From assembly GCA_038503035.1 (NCBI GenBank), contig JAVSML010024431.1, positions 186,001 through 250,000 on the forward strand: a stretch of 64,000 nt of DNA, read 5' to 3'. Within the stretch, counting starts at the first letter, position 1, and each line of letters opens with the position of its first letter. The translations under genes were made by a program, and so were the position numbers. Positions 49,105 through 58,566 of this stretch are shown here, piece by piece. A model generated the notes under the pieces. That model was not told the DNA's origin, did not search any database, and saw only the letters and a list, made by a program, of their open reading frames with translations. Origin of the DNA: Crocodylus rhombifer (taxonomy: Eukaryota; Chordata; Crocodylia; Crocodylidae).

Positions 49105-49266
49105 ACATCTGTCCAAACTTCCTTGGACACTTTCTTTAAGAAAGAAGACAAGACTCCAGAAAACCTGCAGCTAAGACTCCTGAGAAGGCTCCAGCCAAAA
49201 GCCCTTCAAAAAGTCCAACCAAGAGCCCTTCAAAACATCCAGCAAAGTCTCCTCAAAGAAGTCATT
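49105..49266 (+). pseudogene. Tigger/pogo transposase C-terminal tail remnant
   Basis: The plus strand reads TSVQTSLDTFFKKEDKTP, which resembles the 'KQTSLDRFF' stretch that closes the DDE domain in Tigger/jerky-type transposases. After a one-base shift near 49150 it continues as KPAAKTPEKAPAKSP and then SKSPTKSPSKHPAKSP, a KSP-rich tail. The CR1 insertion interrupts the frame at about 49267. Most of the transposase (the DNA-binding and catalytic parts) is missing. In the family such proteins cut and paste DNA at TA sites. This remnant cannot. Confidence 0.55.
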
Positions 49267-52200
49267 CCATAGTTTCATAGTTTCATAGTTTCTAGGGTCG
49301 GAAGGGACCTGAGCAGATCGTCTAGTCCAACCCCCTGCCATGGCAGGAAAGAGTACTGGGGTCAAACAACCCCAGCAAGGTGTTCATCTAACCTCCTCTT
49401 AAAGACCCCCGGGGTAGGAGCCAGCACCACCTCTCTTGGAAGTTGGTTCCAGACCCTAGCCGCCCTGAACGTGAAGTAGCGCCTCCTGATATCTAACCTA
49501 AACCTACCCTCTGCCAGCTTATGACTGTTATTCCTGGTCACTCCTGGCAGTGCTCGGGGGAACAGTGACTCCCCCAATGCCTGCTGATCCCCCCTGACTA
49601 GTTTATAACAGGCCACAAGATCCCCCCTCAGCTTTCTCTTGTGGAGGCTGAACAGGTTCAGGTCCCATAGCCTCTCCTCACAGGGCCTGCCCTGCTGCCC
49701 CCTGATCATGCGAGTGGCCCTCCTCTGGACCCTCTCCATGCTGTCCACGTCCCTCTTGAAGTGTGGTGCCCAGAACTGGATGCAGTACTCCAGCTGCGGC
49801 CTGACCAGTGCTGCATAGAGGGGAGGATCACCTCTTTGGACCTGCTCGAGATGCATCTGTGGATGTATGACAAGGTGCGGTTGGCCTTCCTAACTGCCTC
49901 CCCACGCTGCCAGCCCATGTTCATCTTGGAGTCAATGATGACCCCAAGATCCTTTTCTGCCTCCGTGCTGACAAGAGGGGAGTTCCCTAACCTGTAGGTA
50001 TGGTGCCGGTTGTTCCTCCCGAGGTGCATCACCTTGCACTTGTCTGTGTTGAAACCCATCCTATTCTCATCCGCCCACCCTTGTAACCTGTCTAGGTCTG
50101 ATTGTAGCCTGTTGCATCCTTCCAGTGTGCCCATGTCCCCCCACATCTTAGTGTCATCAGCAAATTTGAACAGGGTGCTTTTTACCCCGTCATCCAAATC
50201 ACTGATGAAGATGTTGAACAGTGCGGGCCCGAGGACAGAGCCCTGCGGAACCCCACTGCCCACGTCCTTCCAGGTTGAGAAGGACCCATCCACTACCACC
50301 CTCTGTGTGCGGCCCTCCAGCCAGTTGGCGACCCATTTGACTGTGTGGGTGTCTACACCACAGCCCCCCAGTTTCTTAATGAGAACGGGGTGAGAGACAG
50401 TGTCAAAAGCCTTCCGGAAGTCCAGGAAGATTATATCCGCTGCTACCCCTGCATCTAATGATCTGGTGATCTGATCGTAAAAGGCCACCAGGTTGGTCTG
50501 ACAGGACCTGCCACTGATGAACCCGTGTTGGTTGCTCCTAAGCATGCAGTCCCCTGCTGGCCCCTCCTGGATGTGTGCCAGCATAATTTTCTCAAATAGC
50601 TTGCCTAGGATCGAGGTAAGACTAACCGGCCTATAGTTTCCCCTCCTTTCTGCCTTTTTTGAAGATGGGAACCACGTTGGCCCTCTTCCATAGTACCTCA
50701 ACAAAGCACCACAAGTGCTCATAAAGCCATGCCAGGGGACTTGCAATGACCTCAGCCAGTTCCTTTAGAACTCTAGGGTGGAGATCATCTGGACCGGCTG
50801 ACTTGAATACATCCAAGCCCTCCAGAAGCTCCCTAACTAAATCCTCGCTAACACGTGGCCCAGGTGTGCCTCTCCCGGGGCCCGAGGGGGGCCCAGCAGG
50901 GAGGTGGCTGTTCTGGTCCCTACTTAGGAAGACGGAGGCAAAGAAATCGTTAAACATGTTAGCTTTGCTCTCTGGTGTGACGACCAAATTTCCCAACGTG
51001 TCCCATAAGGGCCCCACATTACCTGGGATCTTCTTTTTACCCACTATGTATTTAAAAAAGGACTTCTTGTTGTCCTTAATCTGGGAAGCTAGTCCCAGTT
51101 CCATCTCTGCCTTGGCCTTCCTAACTACCCCCTACATCCCCGAGCAACTACAGAATAGTCCTCCCTGGTGATGACCCCTTCTTTCCATTGGGTGTAAGCC
51201 TCCTTTTTAGCAAGGAGACATTCTTGGATGCTTTTGGTGAGCCATGGAGGCTTGTGTGCTCTCCTGCTCCCTTTGATCCTCGTTGGGATTACCTTCCTTT
51301 GGGGTTGGAGGATCATCTCCTTAAGGAGCGACCACTCTCCTTGGACACCTGGATCTCCTCCCCTCCGGGACCTCAGCACTTCTCCAACTATCCTCCTTAG
51401 CTCGTTGAAGTTTGTCCTCCTAAAATCTAGAGCCACTGCCTTACTGCATGCCTTTGCCACCTTGCGCTGGATGGTGAATTCCAGCAGGCGATGATCGCTG
51501 TCGCCCAGGTGGTCGAGCACCCGCAGCCCCCTCACTAGGTCATCACCCATGGCCAGCGCTAGGTCCAACAAGGCATCTCCCCTGGTGGGGCTGTGCACCT
51601 CCTGGGTTAGATGGAGGTCCTGCACTCTGGCCAAGAACCTACATAAGCGTTCAGACCTGGCTGACTGCTCTTCCCAGCAGATGTCCGGGAAGTTCAGGTC
51701 CCCCATGACTACCACATCCTTAGCCTTCACTACCTCTGTGAGCTGACCCAAGAATTCCTGGTCAAGCTCTTCTCCCTGGTTGGGAGGTCTGTAGTAGACC
51801 CCCACCGTTAAGTCTCTTTCCCCTCGACTGCCTTGTACTCTAACCCAGAGCACTTCAGAGTGCCCCTCCCCTGACTCCTTGCTAATTGTCGAGGATGTGT
51901 ATTCCTCCTTAATATAGAGTTCCATGCCCCCACCTCTCTTTCCTATCCTGTCCCTCCTGTACAGCCTATAGCCCTTGACATTCACCGCCCAATCATGTGT
52001 TGAGTCCCACCACATTTCTGTAATCCCCACTATGTCCGGGCTGGTGTCAGCCAGCAGGAGGGTGAGTTCCTCCTGCTTGTTGCCCATACTACGAGCGTTT
52101 GTGTAGAGGCATTTGAGGCCTCCTGTGGATGTGTGTACTGACCCCCTAGTCCCAGTGTTACCCTGGCCCCTATCTCTTACCTGTTTATTCGCTTCGCTCA

Positions 52201-52384
52201 TTGGTCTGGGCTGCGCTGTAGTTGTGGGTGCTGTTTGGTCTGGCAGTCTGATGTTTCTTCCGCCCTCATCTTCCCCTTCCCCCCACGAGCCTAATTTAAA
52301 GCCTGCTGGAGGAGGTCCGCCAACCTAGAAGAGAACACACGCTTACTTTAGGGGAAAGGTGGAGCCCATCCCATCCCAGCATGT
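49267..52384 (-). mobile_element. CR1 LINE, nearly full ORF2, inserted in the Tigger element
   Basis: Read on the minus strand, it runs from about 52384 to the 3' tail, the microsatellite (CATAGTTT)n seen at about 49267-49292. It contains ORF2 (52201-49362) and the CR1 3' end 'gtcggaagggacc' and 'cagatcgtctagtccaaccc' on the plus strand. ORF1 is absent, so it is 5'-truncated relative to a full CR1. A short 'gtcat' occurs on both sides (49261-49265 and 52390-52394) and may be a target duplication or chance. It is GC-rich against AT-rich flanks. Confidence 0.9.
49362..52201 (-). pseudogene. CR1 ORF2: endonuclease-reverse transcriptase, three frameshifts
   Basis: The AP-type endonuclease is at 52201-51125: ARSMGNK, IVGITEMWWDST (metal-binding E), VVMGDLNFPDICW and the SDHRLLEF histidine end. 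The reverse transcriptase covers 51104-49706: GNYRPVSLTS, NQHGFISGRSCQTNL, FLDFRKAFDTVSH, GVPQGSVLGP, FADDTKMW and LGVIIDSKMNM. The C-terminal domain is at 49856-49362: LEYCIQFWAPHF, RGDLVACYKL and NQLPREVV. The whole is about 946 codons, near the usual ORF2 length. It is broken only by three one-base frame changes: at a C run 51128-51132, near 50640-50655, and at a G run 49820-49823. No in-frame stops interrupt the segments, and the catalytic residues that I can see are intact. The frame starts at the first ATG, 52201; the true start could be upstream. It makes cDNA by target-primed reverse transcription in living CR1s. Confidence 0.92.
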
Positions 52385-52642
52385 CTCTCGTCATGATTGC
52401 TAATGTGATTGCTATTTGCAATATAAATACATTAATGTAGCTATATTACTCATCTATAATTGATTGAATACAAAATTCTGGGTTATTTTTGGTGAAAATA
52501 AGGTATTGGACCTTGGTTCAGGAATCAAACCCCCATTTATAACATTGTTCCCTGTGGGAAAATTGGTTCCAAGTTACAACATTTCTACTTGCAACATGGT
52601 TTTCAGGAAACAATTGTGTCATAAGTCTGAGGACTCCCTGTA

Positions 52643-53400
52643 TTTTCATGGCTTCTGAAGATATGAAGATCTGCCCCTTAGTTCATTTCATTGTAAAGAA
52701 CAGAAAATTTTGTAGACTATTTATACAGTACAAATATAATTACCCATTTTCATCTGTTCTTGTGGATTATACTCTAGTTAGATTATGACCCAAAGCCACA
52801 ATTTCTGTACAGTGTAGTGGAGTTCTGAAAGGATTTTGCTTCACAGGAACCATAATGTTGAGTTGTGTTGCTCCTAGCCAATGTTTGTGTTTTCTTCTCT
52901 GAGGAGTGAATCCCCATGACTATTGTTAAAGTTTTAAAAGCTGTATTTTCACTTGAAGAAGCAATTACAGAGCATTGACTGTGCTTACATATGCTTTTTG
53001 AAGCAGAAACAACAACTAACTTTTTTAGCTTCTCACAGTTGGCCTTCCAGAATTAATACTACAAATAAGTTAAAGGCCACTAAAAACAAATATTTAAATT
53101 TTTTATTTTGGATTAAATTAGGAATGTTTCTAATATCCCTAAATTACCAGGAAGCAGGGGCTGTTGGGTAAGCCCCTTACAGATATTTTGGCACAGAGAT
53201 GTGGGAATGGCCTGCTGGTCTTTGAGGGCAGCAACGAGATCAGTCATGAACTCTGTCATATAATTTTACTCTTGTTTGTGAAGGAGTTGCATATAAAATT
53301 AGTAAGAACATGAGCACCGACTGGAAATAGGTCACAGGCAGGGATCACGTCTTTCCATGATAGTTAGAATATTAGTGAATGTATTTTGTACTACCTGAGT
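52643..53400. other. No gene recognised
   Basis: AT-rich interval between the Tigger element and the next MITE. Confidence 0.5.
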
Positions 53401-53814
53401 GGGTCCCTATGTGCAGGAGTGTACACATGTAGAGGCACGAATAGAAGTGGCACAAAATTGTGTCACTGCTTTGTGCCCCATCACACGTCCCTGAATGTGT
53501 ACTTTGGCACCCAGCAAGTTGTCCTGGGTAGGGGTGGGCAGTGTTACCTGATGTTCTGGTGCAGCAGGGGCACAGATCCAGCAGCACAGAGCCTGGCCAG
53601 CAGCCAGAGCTTTGCTCTGCATGGCCAGCCCTCCATTTGTTCTGGCTCATGCTAAGGACATCTGCTCTGCAGTGTCTTTTTTTCCCCCAGAGCTTTTTTT
53701 CCCGGTAGCAAATTTTGCCACCATACTAGAAATTTGCACTGCGTCCCACATTTTAATGCTCCCCATGTGCAGCTTGTGGCATCACAAACTGTACACCCTT
53801 GCATGTAGGGACCC
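53401..53814. mobile_element. MITE with GGGTCCCTA ends
   Basis: The left end GGGTCCCTATGTGCAGGAGT and the reverse complement of the right end GGGTCCCTACATGCAAGGGT match at most positions, and the match continues into 'gtgtaca'. The interior is noncoding and GC-richer; overlapping frames of 71-92 codons are incidental. No target duplication is obvious. Confidence 0.65.
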
Positions 53815-54770
53815 AACCCCTGTATCTATCAAGGCAGATACAAAACCAAACCTTGGGCAGTAACTAAAGGAGTTCATCCTCAGAAGAGTGAGCTGAAACT
53901 GATGGCCAGGATTTTGTGGATGCGATGGAAACCCATAAGCCTCTGTATTTGGTATCATGAAGTTTGTAGTTGCCTTCAAGCATAGGAACTTAGGCTATAT
54001 GAGCCATCATATAGCTTTCTTCCTACTGTTGCCTAATGTCTCCAAAGCACACACTTTTCAGTAATGAACAAAAATACAATGTCATTATCTCAGACCATCG
54101 AATGAAAACTGCCATGCTTATGTGTAAATCTGATTTGATATTAAAAAATGACACATGTACACAAGATAATCCATCAAATTGAAAGCTACCTCTTTGACCT
54201 TATACACCTGGTTCCCATTAGATCAGCTGTGCTGGCCTTAGTGTGCTATGCCAGTAGGAATAAACTTCCTTATTTTACAAGACAAATACACCATCCTGAC
54301 ACTGACAGCATAAGGAGTTATTATTTGAGTTCAGACTGTTTTTCTTCTTCTTCTCCATGTCATGAACAGAATTGGCTAGTTTTCAAAGCAATGAAAGCAA
54401 CTTTAAAACTAATCAATCTTGAGCAGAGACTCCCAGGATTTAACCACGTGGTTTTCTTTAGGCATACTGCTTTCTACAGATCAGCATTACTCACACAGCC
54501 CAGGTTATGAGATGCAGACACAGATTATTGCACACACAGGAGTAAGCTTATTTTGAGATATTCTAAATGTGTTTAATTAGAATTTCTAGAGCATTTTTTC
54601 TTTAAATAGGATTAAAGAGACTAAACTGTTTCTTGTTTTAATCTTGTTTTTACTACAATAATGTAAATTATGATCATTGTAGCTATTTCTAAATAACGAG
54701 GCTGTTTCCAACCCATGCTGTTTCTATCTGTATAGAAATAGATATATTGCTCTAGCTCAAACCACTGTTA
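53815..54770. other. No gene recognised
   Basis: AT-rich DNA. A 120-codon plus-strand frame (54148-54510) has no recognisable domain and no splice context that I could identify. Confidence 0.45.
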
Positions 54771-54778
54771 CGTTAGGA

Positions 54779-55063
54779 CAGTGATTCTCCACCAGGGCAC
54801 CACAGCACCTCAGGGTGTTATGAGATCCTTTTAAGGGCTCTGTGGTATGCCATGCGATATTAACACTGTTAAGTACATAAACACCTACACATGATTCACA
54901 AGAAACACAAATCCATATTATCAAAACATTTGTACCTGTTGTGGTCTGAGGACTTTGCAACGGAAGAGTTGCTCTTATATCTCTGTAATCCAGAAAGAGG
55001 TGAATGCTAAGAGCTGGCATTTTCTAAAGGATGCCTCAAATCTAATGAATCTGAGAACCACTG
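54779..55063. mobile_element. hAT MITE with 8-bp target duplication
   Basis: The left end CAGTGATTCTC and the reverse complement of the right end CAGTGGTTCTC match at 10 of 11 positions. Flanking 8-mers 'cgttagga' (54771-54778) and 'ccttagga' (55064-55071) differ at one base. This is a classic hAT signature. Noncoding. Confidence 0.85.
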
Positions 55064-55071
55064 CCTTAGGA

Positions 55072-56339
55072 CTCCTTTGAAACTCCCATAGTATTCTTCT
55101 TACCCAGCGACTGATACCACCTGATCACATGGTCAAATTCCTTTATAGGTCTGAACCTTGTTCTGTATGGACTTTACCTACCTATTAGTTCTATGTCAGG
55201 AAAAAAAGAAAAAAATGAATAGAGGGAAGAGGAAATTTGTATCCCTGTTATTTTTACATACTTCTAGGCCCAGTCATAAGCCTCCGGAAACAGCAGTCCT
55301 GGAATTATGTAAAGAAGACTGTCCTCATGGTAATGAAAGACTTTTCTCATCAAATTGGTAGCCAGAAACAGGAAATATGAAATTTCATACAAGAATGCAC
55401 ATCTGTAAAATTTCCAGGCCAGATTTACAGTGTCATACATGAGCTTAAAAGGCATTGACAGAGGTAGCAATTTTCTCTGCTTTTATGAAATACAGTGGAA
55501 CCTGCCTAGTAGCAAATGTGGTTCAGTGAAAGATGTAATATACAATGAAGTGGCACAAATGGCTTCAATTGCTTCAAATCTAGGTTATCTACTTCTTCCA
55601 TTGGGAGAAACTATAACAAGAATAAATTCTCCAGCAATATCCTTACATTTCCACTTACTGGATGGAGCAAATATCACTGTTTCAGAAGCTTGTGTGCAGT
55701 CACAAGGAAGAATGAAAAGCACCAGCTGATTCAGGGCTGTGATGACAGTGGGTAACTTTTGCCAATATACCTGCCCCAATCACAATGAAACTTCCTAAAA
55801 GGAAAGCTTTCATGTGCAAACGTGTTTCACAGTGGTCAGACCTGGGCCCCATCCTAGGGCACGTAGCTGAGCCAGGCAGTGGTCAATCCATGGGAACAAG
55901 AGAGAAGAATATTTGTCTCAGGGATATAAAGCTGTGGAAGAAGTCTACAGAAGTCTCTCAGCAAACTGGCTGAATTCTCTACATCTACTTACATCCCCTA
56001 AGTTTTCCTAAGCATTGACAACATTATCTGGCAGTTGGCTAAAATGGCACAGCTCACCAGAGCTGTAGCTGAGCAGTTCCATGCCCAGGGCAGCCATGTG
56101 ACTTCGAGGGCTGCACTGGCTGCTGTGGTATCAAATCATAGTGATGCAATTAGCTGTTTTTGCAGTTGCTGCCAACAACTCAAAAACTGAAAAGTATGGT
56201 AACAACAAAAAAAGTTGTTTGCTATGTTGTTTGCTTCTCACCAGATTTCCTCCTCTACCTGACAAAAACACGGATTTCTCATTTTAACAGAAAAACACAT
56301 GGATATTGCACTTTTGCAAAGAGCTGTCTGCAGGCTGGC
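55072..56339. other. No gene recognised
   Basis: AT-rich interval with chance frames of at most 99 codons. Confidence 0.45.
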
Positions 56340-56663
56340 AGAATTTCAGCCTGCAAGGGGCCGGGAGGAATGGGAGGAGGGTGGTCAGGCAGTGGATGCC
56401 ATGTGCATGAAGAGCAGTTCCCACAGGTAAGTCTGGCAGGAGGGTGGAGGGCAGGGAGGACTGAGGCCCCTATAGGGAAGGAGGGAATGAGCTGGGCAGG
56501 GGTGGGGTGGGGGCTGGAGCACATGGCTAGAGGGTCCCAGTGGAGAGTGGGACAGGTCCATGGGCAGCTCGTCCGGGGAGCAGGGAGGTGGGGCTGACTC
56601 CCCACTGCTGTGGGCACTCCCAAGGGGGTAGAGGGGACCTGTGCCCCCCAGATCTGTGTGCAG

Positions 56664-57050
56664 GGTGGAGGCAGGTACAGGGGTGGGCTGCCTGCTGCTC
56701 TCCTCTGGGGCCTCCATGGCCCAGTGGGCAGGATGCAGTGTGGCAGGGCAGAGCAGGGCTGGGCAGGGAAGCTCCTTGTTACTATGAGCTCCATGCTGCC
56801 CTGGTGAGGCATTCCCTGCCTGGCTGGCAGCAGTGGGGGCGATGGTGCAGAGTTGTGCCCTTGCAGTTGTGAGGCAGGCAGGGGGAACATTGCCAGGGCA
56901 GCGTGGAACTCACAGTGGCAAGGAGCTTCCCCCCACATCCCATTCTGCCCTGCTGTGCTGGGTCCCACCCGCTGTGCTGCGGAGGTCCCAGGGGAGGGCA
57001 GCAGGGCAGGGAGCCTGAGCCTGCAACAGGCAACCTGTACCTGCCCCTCC
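56664..57050. repeat. Imperfect palindrome about 390 bp long
   Basis: 'aagctccttgttactatgag' onward at 56769-56804 is reverse complementary, with few mismatches, to 56893-56928 (ccagggcagcgtggaactca onward). The match extends outward: 'ctgctgctctcctctggggc' pairs with the end of 'gggagggcagcag', and 'ggcaggtacagg' at 56670 pairs with 'cctgtacctgcc' at 57034-57045. Inward, it continues to a loop near 56827-56872. Confidence 0.75.
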
Positions 57051-57097
57051 ATGGGCTCTGCTTGACCATGCTGCCCATGGGGGCATAAGCCACAGAA

Positions 57098-57272
57098 CAG
57101 GGTGGGCCACCCGGGCCATGGCCTGACCAACTTTTATCATGTTAATTTAGCTAGCTATGCAGTTAAAAAAACAGCCATACAGTTTAAACCAGAATGACAA
57201 TTGTGTATTTGTGGGTTATATAAATTAACATGCTAAAATTTGGTCAGGCCATGGCCTGGGTGGCCCACCCCA
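57098..57272. repeat. Inverted pair of a 52-bp module
   Basis: 57098-57149 is reverse complementary to 57221-57272 at about nine in ten positions by eye. The module reads 'taaattaacatgctaaaatt' and then 'tggtcaggccatggcctggg' and 'tggcccaccc' in the plus copy. A third copy is at 58477-58566. It could be the terminal part of an unknown transposon. Confidence 0.8.
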
Positions 57273-57590
57273 GTCCATGACCTGTGCATGCGAGGGCAGC
57301 CAGGCTCCAAGCTCTGCTTTGCTGCAGCAGCTGCTGCCTCCTGCAGGCAGCAGCCGGGGCTTGCACATTGCTGCAGGGGGCAGGAGTCTGCAGACCTGGA
57401 TTCCTGGCCCTGTAGCCCTGGCAGTTGGGGCCTCCCTCTGACAGGGATGGGGGGCAAGGGGCACCAGTAGGGCCAGGGGGCTCTAGAGGGGGGGGAAGTA
57501 AGGGGCGCCAACAGGGCCAGGGGCTGTGGCTTCAGAGTCAGGGGCCTGGACCTGCCTTCTGTGATCTAAGGGAGTAGGTGAAACTCTGAT

Positions 57591-58476
57591 TTTCCATGTT
57601 AAAATACCCAAAATCTAATACCAAAATGTATAGGTATTTAGAATTTATTTTATTATAGTGTTTGAGGTAGTGCTAGGCTTCCAAATTGCTTTAAGACTGT
57701 AAATATATTAAATATATAAATAAAAACATTGTGTTCAACTGATATATATAGTGGCCTTTCATTTTAATCATGGATTTAGGGTTTTTAATCAGAGAACTTG
57801 CAATTTCTTATCAGGGAAATCCAGGATCCCTGGTTCTCACACATTACCTATGACACTTGGTTATACTCCATAACACTTTCACTCTTTGTTCCTGTAGAAA
57901 ATGAAAAGCAAATTGAAGTATTCACTTTAGTGCAAAATCTTAATAATGACCCCAAGGCTCTTGTATCAACAGAATAGTACATCTGATTGGTGCATGCCCC
58001 ATAAGTTTGGGAAGTTATTTTGCATTAACATTGTTGAAATCATCCATTAAAGTTTTATGCTGAAATACGAGTGTGATGGAACTGGGCTATGTACTGCTTT
58101 CCATTATCTTTTGGAAATAGAAGTGAAAGTCTTATGCAGCATTAGATCACATTTCAAGCAGTGTTGTAAGTGAGGTAAAAATAAATGATGCAGGAATTAA
58201 CATGGAGTATCCATGTTTTTCAGGTTTTGAGGATGAAATGTGTCTTGCTATTGCTAAATTAAATTATAATGGAATAATTATATCATCCAGCAACCTTCAG
58301 AAACATTCAGATGGAGAAGCTGGCTGGGCACCTTTAACATAACCAAAATTAAAAGTCTTTGCAGGACCCTTTCCCCCTCCTTGCAATTGTGTTGCTTTAT
58401 TCTACAGAAACTAAGAAACATATCTCATGCATATACTAAAATTAAATAGTAACATAGGATGCTTGTAAGGGACTGA
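57591..58476. other. No gene recognised
   Basis: AT-rich DNA with no recognisable exon or transposon terminus. Confidence 0.5.
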
Positions 58477-58566
58477 AATTGTATATTTATGGGTTATATA
58501 AATTAACATGCTAAAATTTGGTTGGGCCATGGCCCACCCCAGTCCATGACCTATGCATGGGAGGGG
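58477..58566 (+). repeat. Third copy of the 57199-57296 module
   Basis: It reads 'aattgtatatttatgggtta', 'aaattaacatgctaaaattt', 'ggttgggccatggcccaccc', 'cagtccatgacctatgcatg'. It matches 57199-57296 in the same orientation with scattered substitutions and an 8-9-base deletion (loss of one 'tggcctgggt' part). Confidence 0.8.

Larger units (their letters stand above)
48934..52640. mobile_element. Tigger (pogo/Tc1-mariner) transposon split by a CR1 insertion
   Basis: The left terminus CAGGCAGCCCTCGACTTACA and the reverse complement of the right terminus CAGGGAGTCCTCAGACTTAT form the inverted repeats. TA target duplications are at 48932-48933 and 52641-52642, as in Tc1/mariner insertion. The element parts are 48934 to about 49266 and about 52385-52640; the CR1 occupies the middle. 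A C-terminal transposase remnant lies at 49105-49266. Without the CR1 the element would be only about 590 bp, so it is an internally deleted derivative. Confidence 0.85.
56340..57590. repeat. GC-rich block of unclassified repeats
   Basis: A sharply bounded GC-rich region with an AT-rich gap at about 57130-57240. It holds the 56664-57050 palindrome and the inverted modules 57098-57149 / 57221-57272. Overlapping frames on both strands, including a 283-codon minus-strand frame, follow from GC-rich palindromic sequence. They show no domain and are rich in P, G, A, H, W and C. It is probably one or more DNA transposons of a family that I do not know. Confidence 0.5.

Noticed and set aside
49761..51494. 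Several plus-strand frames of 65-141 codons
   Set aside because: Shadows of the minus-strand CR1 ORF2.
54148..54510. 120-codon plus-strand frame
   Set aside because: No domain, no convincing splice sites and no start context; the length is possible by chance in a 64-kb window.
56279..57130. 283-codon minus-strand open frame
   Set aside because: It spans a GC-rich palindrome, has overlapping open frames on both strands, and its composition is dominated by P, G, A, H, C and W without any domain. Low stop density explains it.
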